A stretch of 9,450 bases of DNA from Planctomycetota bacterium (GTDB taxonomy: Bacteria > Planctomycetota > Phycisphaerae > WQYP01): positions 1 to 9,450 of the forward strand of contig JAJZCU010000049.1 of the NCBI GenBank assembly GCA_021828935.1, written 5' to 3'. The position numbers and the translations under genes are program-made. The first letter of the stretch is position 1. The number at the start of each line of letters is the position of its first letter. Shown one piece after another: positions 1 through 6,325 of this stretch. The notes beneath the pieces are model-generated. The model worked only from the letters and a program-made list of their open reading frames with translations. It did not search any database and was not told the DNA's origin.

Positions 1-28
1 CAAGCCCGTCACTTACCCCGCCACCGGC

Positions 29-583
29 ATGAAATGCACGGCAAAGTCAGACTGGTATTGGTTGGCGGGCGGTGGTCAACGCGTTGCATGCGTCACCGGA
101 GCTGCAAATGCAGCCAACTGCGCCTGCCACGAACAGCGGGCAGGACTTTTTTGCCTCGCCGTCGGACTACAGATTGCCGGGCTCGCCGCCGATGACACCT
201 GTGCGGACTGGGTGGGGGATCCCAAAAGCGGCATATTTTGTTTGCTCGGCCCCGTTCACTCAACGTGGAACGCCGCCGTTTCAACCGCAAAAGGTACAAT
301 GCCGCATAAGAGTGTCGCCGGGCGGCAATATGCCCCGTCGCCGGGCGGCAATGCCAGCGCGCCACTGCCCGCCTCAACCGCTGGAACATGCGGCAATGCC
401 GCGTGCAAACTCAACGGCGATCCGGTCGGCCGCAAGCGATGTCCGCTGGGATGCGGGCACGTCAAAAACAATCAATCGACCTGGGGAGGAATTGACGCGC
501 ATTTTAAACACTGCCCGCAAAAGCCTCCGGGGATGACGTTTGCGCAGTACAGGGCGTTGATCTGTACGCTTCACTGGCCCTGA
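29..583 (+). CDS. Hypothetical Cys/His-rich protein, possible C-terminal part of a gene entering the window
   Basis: No family is recognised. The reading frame is open from base 2, so the first in-window ATG at 29 may not be the true start and the 5' end may lie outside the window. The last 60 or so residues look most like protein: a C-x4-C pair (CGNAAC), then CPLGCGHV, a TWGGIDAH segment and HFKHC. This arrangement could bind zinc, but that is inference. Codons in this 3' part favour G or C at the third position, as in the window's real genes. The first 120 residues are low-complexity and rich in Ala, Gly and Cys, and a second + strand frame (72-536) is also open there, so a frameshifted remnant is possible. 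It lies upstream of the toxin-antitoxin operon on the same strand, separated by about 290 bp. Confidence 0.3.
   Translation: MKCTAKSDWYWLAGGGQRVACVTGAANAANCACHEQRAGLFCLAVGLQIAGLAADDTCADWVGDPKSGIFCLLGPVHSTWNAAVSTAKGTMPHKSVAGRQYAPSPGGNASAPLPASTAGTCGNAACKLNGDPVGRKRCPLGCGHVKNNQSTWGGIDAHFKHCPQKPPGMTFAQYRALICTLHWP
314..352. repeat. Two 16-bp perfect direct repeats, 23-bp period
   Basis: The 16-mer GTCGCCGGGCGGCAAT occurs at 314-329 and again at 337-352, separated by 7 bp. A shorter related string (GCGGCAATGCC) follows near 385-400. The 23-bp period is not a multiple of three, so the two copies are read in different frames. This suggests a local duplication in poorly constrained sequence rather than a protein repeat. 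Confidence 0.55.
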
Positions 584-869
584 TGGCTTCGTAGGCCGGC
601 GTCGAAACGAAGCGGACTTTCCGGTGGGAGCAAACAGGCCAGTCGATCATGGAGCCGAAAGATATTACGGCGGCGGCGTGGCCTGACAGGGCGATTGCAT
701 CGTAAACGCTCCCTATTGATTCTTGATGCGGAAACGAGGTTTCAGCCAGAACGGGCATTGGCAGAATTGCAGCCAACGATGCAAAACCTTCCTGTTTCCG
801 CAGCTTTTTCACATGGACCGACGAAGATGCGATTGTTCGGCGTGGCCTGACCGTGCTGACACTGACGCC
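584..869. other. Stretch with no recognisable gene between the Cys-rich frame and the higBA promoter
   Basis: I see no RNA gene, terminator or convincing coding sequence on the + strand here. A - strand frame is open across 504-812 (GTG start, 102 codons) and continues open back to about 905. Its product matches no family I know, it has no ribosome binding site, and it overlaps the end of the + strand Cys-rich frame. It may be chance or a decayed gene. Confidence 0.4.
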
Positions 870-898
870 TTGACAAGAGCCACTGTGTGGACTATATT
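870..898 (+). promoter_or_regulatory. Sigma-70-type promoter of the higBA operon with possible autoregulatory operator
   Basis: A perfect -35 hexamer TTGACA (870-875) and a -10 hexamer TATATT (893-898, five of six consensus bases) are separated by exactly 17 bp. Transcription would be expected to start about 7 bp after the -10, at or next to 905, the A of the toxin ATG, giving a leaderless transcript. The spacer contains the palindrome CCAC-TGT-GTGG (880-890), and GACAA (872-876) and TTGTC (897-901) form an outer inverted pair around nearly the same centre. Such symmetry would suit binding by the HigA antitoxin, which represses its own operon in known systems; operator function here is inference. 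Confidence 0.6.
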
Positions 899-904
899 GT
901 CCTC

Positions 905-1249
905 ATGCGGATTATCAAAAAGAATAAGCTGCACGATTTTTTTCGCGAACATCGCCAGGGCACAGCGCCCTTGCTCCGATGGTACGAAGTCGCGAAAAAG
1001 GCCCATTGGAAAAAATTCGCCGATGTTCGGGAAACTTTCCCGTCAGCGGATGCCGTTCCGGTTGAAAGCGGCAGAACCGCCGTGGTGTTTAACATTAAGC
1101 AAAATGATTATCGGCTTATAACCGCGGTACATTATGAGCGGACTGTGCGGGATGGCTCGGCGGAAAGGCTTCTCAAGGGCAAAATATTCCTGTTTTTCTT
1201 TCTCACACACGCGGAATACGATAAGCAAATATGGAAGTCAGTGCTATGA
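905..1249 (+). CDS. higB: HigB-like type II toxin (mRNA interferase, RelE superfamily)
   Basis: The 114-residue product matches the HigB_toxin family (PF09907/COG4680), whose members cleave mRNA, often at the ribosome, and are neutralised by a partner antitoxin. The N-terminus MRIIKKNKLHDFFREH, the central WYEVAKKAHWKKFADV, VVFNIKQNDYRLI and the C-terminal THAEYD motif follow the family from end to end. Between the last two strands it has an extra charged segment (about residues 83-95, including ERTVRDGSAERLLKG) that is longer than usual. An in-frame GTG at 887 lies inside the promoter and is rejected. ATG 905 has no Shine-Dalgarno sequence but coincides with the predicted transcription start. 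The stop overlaps the start of the antitoxin gene by 4 bp. The family call is secure; activity is inferred. Confidence 0.88.
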   Translation: MRIIKKNKLHDFFREHRQGTAPLLRWYEVAKKAHWKKFADVRETFPSADAVPVESGRTAVVFNIKQNDYRLITAVHYERTVRDGSAERLLKGKIFLFFFLTHAEYDKQIWKSVL

Positions 1250-1674
1250 AGACGTCACGAAAAAGCAGAGTTGATTTTAAGGGCATGCCGCGGGATTACC
1301 GCGGCCTAGTCTTGATGTTCATGCCGCGGGCAGTTCTTGATAAAATTGATTATGACAATACGATGGAAGTCATTGATGCGTTGGCGGGCCACGAGCTGAC
1401 CGATGATCAGGAATTATTCCTCGACACCCTATCAACGCTGGCGGAAGCTTATGAGCAGCAACATCACCGTATTGAGACGCGCAATTTATCGCCCATAAAA
1501 GCCCTTGCATATTTAATGGAGGAGCATGGAATGATTGCCGCGGATTTGGGCAAGCTTTTGGGAGACAGGACGCTGGGATCGAAAATTCTGCGGGGCGACC
1601 GCAAGATCGGGCCAGCCTATGCCCGGGTATTGGCCAGGAAGTTTCGCGTGGACATGAGCCTGTTTCTGGCCTGA
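1246..1674 (+). CDS. higA: HigA-like antitoxin with C-terminal helix-turn-helix
   Basis: The 142-residue product is the expected partner of the upstream toxin (COG5499-type HigA antitoxin/regulator). Residues 1-75 would form the toxin-binding region, including PRDYRGLVLMFMPRAV and a helix around the acidic LTDDQELFLDTLSTLAEAYE. Residues 83-142 form an HTH domain (PIKALAYLMEEHGM, then DLGKLLGDRTLGSKILRGDR and an ARVLARKFRV helix), typical of XRE-like DNA-binding antitoxins. An ATG at 1231 is also in frame, but 1246 is preferred because GGAAG (1233-1237) sits 8 bp upstream and the start overlaps the toxin stop as ATGA, the usual arrangement for translational coupling. It probably represses the promoter at 870-898. 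Confidence 0.87.
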   Translation: MKTSRKSRVDFKGMPRDYRGLVLMFMPRAVLDKIDYDNTMEVIDALAGHELTDDQELFLDTLSTLAEAYEQQHHRIETRNLSPIKALAYLMEEHGMIAADLGKLLGDRTLGSKILRGDRKIGPAYARVLARKFRVDMSLFLA

Positions 1675-1817
1675 TGGGTTGAGCAGGCTCTTGGGGGCCG
1701 GCAATAAACGGAGCATACCGGCACAACCGCCTTGCCGGGGCGGACGGTGTACATGGTGGGGTGATTCGGGCATAATTTTGTGAGGCCGGAGTTGGTTGAT
1801 TCCGCGCCGCGGTCATT

Positions 1818-2051
1818 ATGGAGACGGTTTTGTTTGTGCCATCTTTTCCATTGGCGGCGCAAAGCTTGGCCGCCGCAGCGTTTCGCACGGCCGTGCCGCG
1901 GGAAGCGCCGTTACCGCTGGACGTTCCATGGCGTGTGGCGTGGGTTAAATCGCTGCTGCTGGTGATAGTCTGGCTGTTTATTGCGGCGGTGCTGGTTGGG
2001 CCGGTGGTAAAGTATGTCCGGCAGGCGGTCGCGGGCATGCAGCGCCGGTAA
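1818..2051 (+). CDS. Small single-pass membrane protein, unknown function
   Basis: The 77-residue product has no recognised family. A 20-22 residue hydrophobic segment (about 43-64, SLLLVIVWLFIAAVLVGPVV) is followed by a short basic tail (KYVRQAVAGMQRR), the pattern of a single transmembrane helix with a cytoplasmic positive end. A Pro-rich stretch (about 27-38) precedes it. ATG 1818 is the first start after an in-frame stop at 1797-1799; no Shine-Dalgarno sequence is evident, which lowers confidence. It lies 143 bp after higA and 82 bp before yajQ on the same strand. The opposite strand is also open through this area, but that frame runs across higA and is unlikely to be coding. Confidence 0.5.
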   Translation: METVLFVPSFPLAAQSLAAAAFRTAVPREAPLPLDVPWRVAWVKSLLLVIVWLFIAAVLVGPVVKYVRQAVAGMQRR

Positions 2052-2133
2052 ATAGCCACTGCTTTCGCGGCCGTCCGGCAAAGACCGTGTCCGGCGGCGG
2101 CGACCAAGAGTTTAATTTAAGGAAGAATTCGCC

Positions 2134-2634
2134 ATGCCATCAGATTCGTCATTTGATATTGTCAGCGAAGTGAACTTGCAGGAAATGGACAATGCCGTGG
2201 TGCAGGCCCAAAAGGAAATAGGCACGCGCTTTGATTTCAAAGGCTCAGCGGCGAGCATCAGCGAGTTTAACAAAAAAGAGAAGGAACTGGTGCTCACGGC
2301 CGACGGCGAAGCCCAATTGGAAGCCGTGGTGCAGGTGCTGGTTTCCAAGATGATCAAGCGCGGGGTGGACGCCAAGTCGCTGGACCGGCAAAAGCTTGAA
2401 GAGGCCACGGGCAGCACCGTGCGTCAGAAAATAAAGTTAAAAAATGGCATTGACCGGGACACCGCCAAGGCCCTGCAAAAACAAATCAAGGAATTGGGGC
2501 TGAAGGTTAATGCGTCAATTCAGGGCGAAGCCTTGCGGGTCACGGGCGCCAAAAAGGACGACCTACAGGCCGTCATGTCCGCCCTTCGCGCCAAGCCGCC
2601 GGCCATTCCGTTGCAGTTTAATAATTATCGGTGA
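2134..2634 (+). CDS. yajQ: YajQ-family nucleotide-binding protein
   Basis: The 166-residue product aligns over its full length with the YajQ/UPF0234 family (PF04461), small cytosolic proteins with two ferredoxin-like domains. Members have been reported to bind cyclic di-GMP (Xanthomonas) and nucleic acids. Family hallmarks are the N-terminal SFDIVSEVNLQEMDNAV, KEIGTRFDFKGS (residues 28-38), ELVLTADGE (51-59), the middle KNGIDRDTAKALQKQIK, KVNASIQGEALRVTGAKKDDLQ, and the ending PLQFNNYR. The ribosome binding site AAGGAAG (2119-2125) lies 8 bp before the ATG. The next gene starts 42 bp downstream on the same strand, so the two are probably co-transcribed. The family assignment is secure; whether this protein binds c-di-GMP cannot be told from sequence alone. 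Confidence 0.95.
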   Translation: MPSDSSFDIVSEVNLQEMDNAVVQAQKEIGTRFDFKGSAASISEFNKKEKELVLTADGEAQLEAVVQVLVSKMIKRGVDAKSLDRQKLEEATGSTVRQKIKLKNGIDRDTAKALQKQIKELGLKVNASIQGEALRVTGAKKDDLQAVMSALRAKPPAIPLQFNNYR

Positions 2635-2676
2635 AAACGCCCCTGGGGCCGTGCCCGCGACGCGATGGAGGCTGGA

Positions 2677-3432
2677 ATGGCGGATAGCTCAAAGCCCTTT
2701 GCCCGCGGGCCGTACCGCCGCCCGGCGCCCAGGCCGCCTCTGGAACTGCAAACCACCACGTTGTGGGAATATCCTTCGCAAGATTACGGTCGCGAACGGC
2801 ACGGCGACAAAGACTACATTGGCGCCACCCCGGCCTGGATCATTTGGAATCTGCTGACGCGTTACACCCGGCCGGGCGATACCGTGCTTGACCCCATGTG
2901 CGGCAGCGGCACGACGCTGGACGTGGCGCGGGAATTGGACCGGCGCGGCACGGGCTTCGATCTTGCGGCCACGCGCGAAGACATTCAAGTGGCCGACGCA
3001 CGAAAGCTTCCGCTGTCGCCGGCCAGCGTCGATTTTATATTTATCGACCCGCCCTACAGCACACATGTAAACTATTCGGATGATCCACGGTGCATCGGCA
3101 AGCTGGATGCGGCGCCGCGGCAGGGCGCAGGGACGGACAATCCTTATTATGGTGCAATGGCGGAAGTCTTTGGCCAGTGCGCGCGGGTATTAAAAAACCG
3201 GCGGTATCTGGCGGCGTATGTCAGCGATTCATTTAAGAAAGGTCAGCCGTTCATGCCGATCGGCTTCACATTGTTTGGGTTGCTGTGCCGACATTTTGAG
3301 CCGGTGGACATCGTGGCGGTGGCGCGGCACAACCGCACCTTAAAACGACATAACTGGCACGCTGCGGCGGTGGAAGGCAACTTTTTTCTGCGGGGGTTCA
3401 ATTATCTTATGATTGTTAAAAAAGTCCAGTAG
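2677..3432 (+). CDS. Orphan DPPY-type SAM-dependent DNA (or RNA) methyltransferase
   Basis: The 251-residue product has the hallmarks of an amino-methyltransferase. These are a motif X-like segment (residues 49-66, GATPAWIIWNLLTRYTRPGD), the SAM-binding motif I LDPMCGSGTT (71-80) and catalytic motif IV DPPY (124-127). The order X-I-IV with about 44 residues between I and IV leaves no room for a target-recognition domain there, so specificity must lie in the last 120 residues (conserved-looking RHNRTLKRHNWH and GNFFLRGFNYLMIVKK). Start 2677 is preferred over ATG 2665 because GGAGG (2667-2671) is 5 bp upstream. It lies 42 bp after yajQ. No restriction gene is adjacent, so it is an orphan enzyme. 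Members of this fold also modify rRNA or tRNA, so the DNA substrate is likely but unproven. Confidence 0.85.
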   Translation: MADSSKPFARGPYRRPAPRPPLELQTTTLWEYPSQDYGRERHGDKDYIGATPAWIIWNLLTRYTRPGDTVLDPMCGSGTTLDVARELDRRGTGFDLAATREDIQVADARKLPLSPASVDFIFIDPPYSTHVNYSDDPRCIGKLDAAPRQGAGTDNPYYGAMAEVFGQCARVLKNRRYLAAYVSDSFKKGQPFMPIGFTLFGLLCRHFEPVDIVAVARHNRTLKRHNWHAAAVEGNFFLRGFNYLMIVKKVQ

Positions 3433-3435
3433 CCT

Positions 3436-3473
3436 TGGGCAAAAATGATCACAGCCCACGCGCGACATGCGCG
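3436..3473 (-). terminator. Weak candidate terminator region after glgB (convergent gap)
   Basis: The 49-bp gap between the convergent methyltransferase and glgB stops contains CGCGC-GACAT-GCGCG (3459-3473), a 5-bp GC stem with a 5-nt loop. On the - strand it is followed about 13 nt later by TTTTT (complement of 3441-3445). A second short pairing, TGGGC (3436-3440) with GCCCA (3454-3458), is also possible. The stem is short and the T run distant, so this is only a weak candidate. Confidence 0.22.
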
Positions 3474-3481
3474 GCGCCCCG

Positions 3482-5536
3482 TCACGCCGGCGCGAGTACT
3501 TGCGCGGTGCGGGCGGGCAGATATATTTGCACGGATTGGTCGCGTCCGTACATCTTCACGTCTGATTTTGGATAGACCGTGCCGGCCTGCACGCGCCCCT
3601 GGCCACCGAAGTCCAGGGCATCGGTGTCTAAGATCAGTTTGTAATCGCGCGCATCCGGCACGGGTATGCGCAGGCCAAAGTACGATTCGGTGGGATGCCA
3701 GTTAAAGACGAATACCAGCGGGCCGCGGCGGTAGGCCAGTTGGCGTGAATCTTCATGCACCAAAAGTTGTTCAATAAATGGGTCTTCCAGCAGATTGAAG
3801 CGCTCATCAAGCTTTTGCATGGCCTGATCGAACATCAGCAGTCCGCGGTAGCGCAAGTCGTCGCGGTCTGCCAGCGACCATTGCCGCCGGGCGTGGTGGT
3901 AGGAATTGTTGTTGCCGGCGCGCGGGAAGTCAATCCATTCAGGATGGCCGAATTCATTGCCCATGAAATTCAGATAGCCTTCTCCGGCCAGACTGAAGGT
4001 TATCAAGCGAATCATTTTGTGCAGGGCGACGCCGCGGTCGATCACCAGGCTGCTGCTGCCCTTGTCCATGTGCCAGTACATGTCCTTGTCCATGAGCCAG
4101 AAGGCCAGGGTTTTATCGCCCACCATGGCCTGGTCGTGGCTTTCGGCGTAGCCGATGTGCTTTTCAGACCGGCGGCGGTTCATCAGCGTGTGGTACAGGG
4201 CGCTTAAGTTCCAGTCTTCATCGCGTTTTTCTTTTAGTAATTTAATCCAGTAGTCCGGCACGCCCATGGCCAGGCGGTAATCAAAGCCCAGGCCGCCCTC
4301 GTCCACGCTGCGGGCCATGCCGACCATGCCCGAAACGTCTTCGGCAATTGAAATCGCCGGCGGCCGCATCTCATGCAGCATTTGATTGGCCAGTTGCAGA
4401 TAGGCCACGGCGTCGGGATCAATGTTTTCGGAGAAATATTCGTCATAGCTGCCGAAGGTTTTGCCCAGGCCGTGGTCAAGGTACGTCATGCTGGTCACGC
4501 CGTCGAAGCGGAATCCATCAAACTGGAAATCTTCATGGTAATAGCGAAGGTTGCTTAATAAAAAACGCTGCACTTCATATTTGCTGTAGTCAAAACACAG
4601 CGAATCCCACGCGACGTGCCGGCCGCGGGCGCCGGCGTGAAAGTACTGGTGATCGGTGCCGTCAAATTCATTGAGGCCTTCGTTGATATTTTTTACCGCA
4701 TGGCTGTGGACAATATCCAGCAGCACGAGGATCCCGTTGCCGTGGGCGTGGTCGATTAGCGCTTTTAAGTCTTCGGGCGTTCCGAAGCGGGATGAGACGG
4801 CGTAGAAACTGCTGACGTGGTAGCCAAAGGAGCCGTAATACGGATGTTCCATGATCGCCATAAGCTCAATGGCGTTGTATCCCGTGGCGGCGATGCGGGG
4901 CAGAATGTTTGCAGTGAATTCGGCAAACGATCCAACGCGGCCCTCTTCCTGGGCCATGCCGACGTGGGCTTCATAAATTCTCAACCCGCCACGGATGCCG
5001 CGGGGGCCAGGTGATCGGTGGGTGAAGCGGTAAGGGGTGGGCGGGTTCCAGTATTGGCCAACAAAATCCGAAGAATTTTCCACCTGCACGACGCGCCTGA
5101 TGTATGCGGGGATGCGGTCGCGGCCGGCGCCGCCGCCGACTACGTGTACCTTCACGCGGCCGCCATGAACCAGGCGCTGGGCGTATGGCTGATCGGGCAG
5201 GAAGGTGGACCAGACGCCATACTGATCACGGCGCATGGGGTTGGCGGTGCGGTCCCAGTTATTAAGATCACCGATGAGGCTTAGATGCACCGCCCCCGGC
5301 GCCCATTCGCGATACCAGACGCCGGGCTGGCCGTCGGATTCTCCGCGATTAAAGCCGAAGTAGTGGTGCCCCTGGCTGATGGCGCCGGTGAGGCCGCCGG
5401 TGGCGTTTATTTTTTCGAGCACTTTTTTGAAATAGGCGTGGCGGGCGCGCAGTTTCTCGGAGTACGGTTCCAGCCACGGATCGACTTGTACCAAGCCGGT
5501 TCCGTCAGCGGGCGCGGCGGGGGGCGTTACATCCAT
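3482..5536 (-). CDS. glgB: 1,4-alpha-glucan branching enzyme, eukaryotic-like GH13_8 type
   Basis: The 684-residue enzyme introduces alpha-1,6 branches into glycogen in the cytosol. Residues about 50-170 form an N-terminal CBM48-like domain (YREWAPGAVHLSLIGDLNNW), 185-540 the GH13 barrel and 580-684 the C-terminal beta domain. Catalytic regions are visible: LLDIVHSHA (272-280), GFRFDGVTSM with nucleophile D345, IAEDVSG with acid/base E399, and YAESHDQ with D468. HSHA, GVTSM and GDKTLAFWLMDKDMY are typical of eukaryotic and related bacterial enzymes rather than E. coli-type GlgB. The open frame extends 61 codons upstream to 5719, but ATG 5536 is chosen because GGAGG (complement of 5544-5548) lies 7 bp before it and the extension looks noncoding. 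No other glycogen gene is in the window. Confidence 0.96.
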   Translation of the reverse strand: MDVTPPAAPADGTGLVQVDPWLEPYSEKLRARHAYFKKVLEKINATGGLTGAISQGHHYFGFNRGESDGQPGVWYREWAPGAVHLSLIGDLNNWDRTANPMRRDQYGVWSTFLPDQPYAQRLVHGGRVKVHVVGGGAGRDRIPAYIRRVVQVENSSDFVGQYWNPPTPYRFTHRSPGPRGIRGGLRIYEAHVGMAQEEGRVGSFAEFTANILPRIAATGYNAIELMAIMEHPYYGSFGYHVSSFYAVSSRFGTPEDLKALIDHAHGNGILVLLDIVHSHAVKNINEGLNEFDGTDHQYFHAGARGRHVAWDSLCFDYSKYEVQRFLLSNLRYYHEDFQFDGFRFDGVTSMTYLDHGLGKTFGSYDEYFSENIDPDAVAYLQLANQMLHEMRPPAISIAEDVSGMVGMARSVDEGGLGFDYRLAMGVPDYWIKLLKEKRDEDWNLSALYHTLMNRRRSEKHIGYAESHDQAMVGDKTLAFWLMDKDMYWHMDKGSSSLVIDRGVALHKMIRLITFSLAGEGYLNFMGNEFGHPEWIDFPRAGNNNSYHHARRQWSLADRDDLRYRGLLMFDQAMQKLDERFNLLEDPFIEQLLVHEDSRQLAYRRGPLVFVFNWHPTESYFGLRIPVPDARDYKLILDTDALDFGGQGRVQAGTVYPKSDVKMYGRDQSVQIYLPARTAQVLAPA

Positions 5537-5642
5537 AATTTTTCCTCCGGGCGATGCTGTTGACCGATGGCGATTGCCGCCGCTCGACATGACCGCTGGG
5601 TGCGGCGCCGATGACCTGACATCTCGCGGGCGGGCCATGGTT

Positions 5643-5671
5643 TTAACCCTTGCGTCTAACCGTGTTATCAT
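5643..5671 (+). promoter_or_regulatory. Candidate promoter for the Cys-motif gene in the divergent glgB intergenic region
   Basis: TTAACC (5643-5648, four of six -35 consensus bases) and TATCAT (5666-5671, five of six -10 bases) are 17 bp apart. A start near 5678 would give a leader of about 60 nt for the gene at 5741. On the opposite strand TATGAT (complement of 5667-5672) resembles a -10 for glgB, but no good -35 accompanies it. The intergenic region spans 5537-5740 and I see no other signal in it. Confidence 0.33.
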
Positions 5672-5740
5672 ACCGGCAGATGGTCTGCGCCGGTAGACGG
5701 CGGAACAAGCGGACCGCAACCATAAAACAGAGGTGGTTTG

Positions 5741-6241
5741 ATGGCTATGGCATTGTTTGGCGTGGTATTTCCCGCGATTGCAGCGTCGGAGACTCGCGTG
5801 TTTATAATCCCGGAAGATTCGAACCAGGAGTTCGGGGCGATACCCGCTGGCGAATACGGTTTAATGGAGTGGTATTGTAACGAGCCAGGCTGCGATTGCC
5901 GCCGCGTCATGATTCATGTTGTGGCGCGGCGGGGAATGGCGCATGTGGCGTCCATCAATCATGCTTTTGATCCGCCGGCGCCGGACGCCCCGGGCGGCAT
6001 CACAGTGCGGACGTTTCTGGATCCACTTAATAAGCAAACTAAATTTTCCAACGATATCCTGCGCCTGTGTACCGAGCTTGTTTTGTCAGACGATGCGTAC
6101 TGTCAGAGGCTCGTACGCCATTACAAGATGTTTAAAGAAGTGGTGAATAACCCGAAACACCCCCGGCGGCATGTCCTATTCCCAGGGGCCGTCGGACCCG
6201 CTGAGCGCAAGCGGCCGAAACGCCCGCCTTTTCGCGGCTGA
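5741..6241 (+). CDS. Conserved-looking hypothetical protein with C-x4-C-x-C motif
   Basis: The 166-residue product is not assigned to a named family. Its most distinctive feature is EWYCNEPGCDCRRV, giving C46, C51 and C53, followed by a beta-rich stretch (VMIHVVARRGMAHVASINHAFD). This Cys cluster plus CRRV resembles motifs I recall from uncharacterised bacterial and archaeal proteins and may bind a metal; that is inference. The C-terminal third is helical and basic and ends in a Lys/Arg/Pro-rich tail. The N-terminal MAMALFGVVFPAIAAS is hydrophobic and could be a short signal peptide. ATG 5741 is preferred over TTG 5738, with an AGAGGTGG ribosome binding site at 5729-5736. The gene converges on the secretin gene with an 84-bp gap. 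Confidence 0.75.
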   Translation: MAMALFGVVFPAIAASETRVFIIPEDSNQEFGAIPAGEYGLMEWYCNEPGCDCRRVMIHVVARRGMAHVASINHAFDPPAPDAPGGITVRTFLDPLNKQTKFSNDILRLCTELVLSDDAYCQRLVRHYKMFKEVVNNPKHPRRHVLFPGAVGPAERKRPKRPPFRG

Positions 6242-6256
6242 TTTTCAGCGTCCAAC

Positions 6257-6287
6257 AAAAAGGGCACGGCCGTTTGGCTGTGCCCTT
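6257..6287 (-). terminator. Intrinsic terminator of the secretin gene
   Basis: AAGGGCACGGCC (6260-6271) pairs with GGCTGTGCCCTT (6276-6287), a 12-bp stem with one G-T wobble and a GTTT loop. Read on the - strand, the stem runs directly into TTTTT (complement of 6257-6261). It lies 38 bp after the secretin stop. On the + strand there is no T run after the stem, so it serves mainly the - strand gene. Confidence 0.85.
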
Positions 6288-6325
6288 GCAGAGTGCGGTT
6301 TCGGGTTAAACGCGTATCGCCGCGA

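Noticed and set aside
887..907. GTG start for the toxin at 887
   Set aside because: It lies between the -35 and -10 elements, upstream of the predicted transcription start; ATG 905 matches family N-termini.
723..1121. 132-codon + strand frame overlapping the toxin
   Set aside because: It is out of frame with the clearly recognisable HigB sequence and spans its promoter.
1718..1738. Hairpin CCGGCA-N9-TGCCGG after higA as a terminator
   Set aside because: No T run follows it, and an alternative pairing (CCGCC with GGCGG) competes, so it cannot be called a terminator.
1370..2107. Long - strand open frame of 245 codons
   Set aside because: It runs antisense through higA and the small membrane protein gene, its product is compositionally odd with no recognisable motif, and the + strand genes explain the sequence.
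3755..4207. 150-codon + strand frame
   Set aside because: Antisense to the catalytic barrel of the branching enzyme, whose motifs are unmistakable.
5537..5719. 61-codon N-terminal extension of the branching enzyme
   Set aside because: The ATG at 5536 has a strong GGAGG ribosome binding site, and the extension (Arg/Ser-rich) is unlike branching enzyme N-termini.
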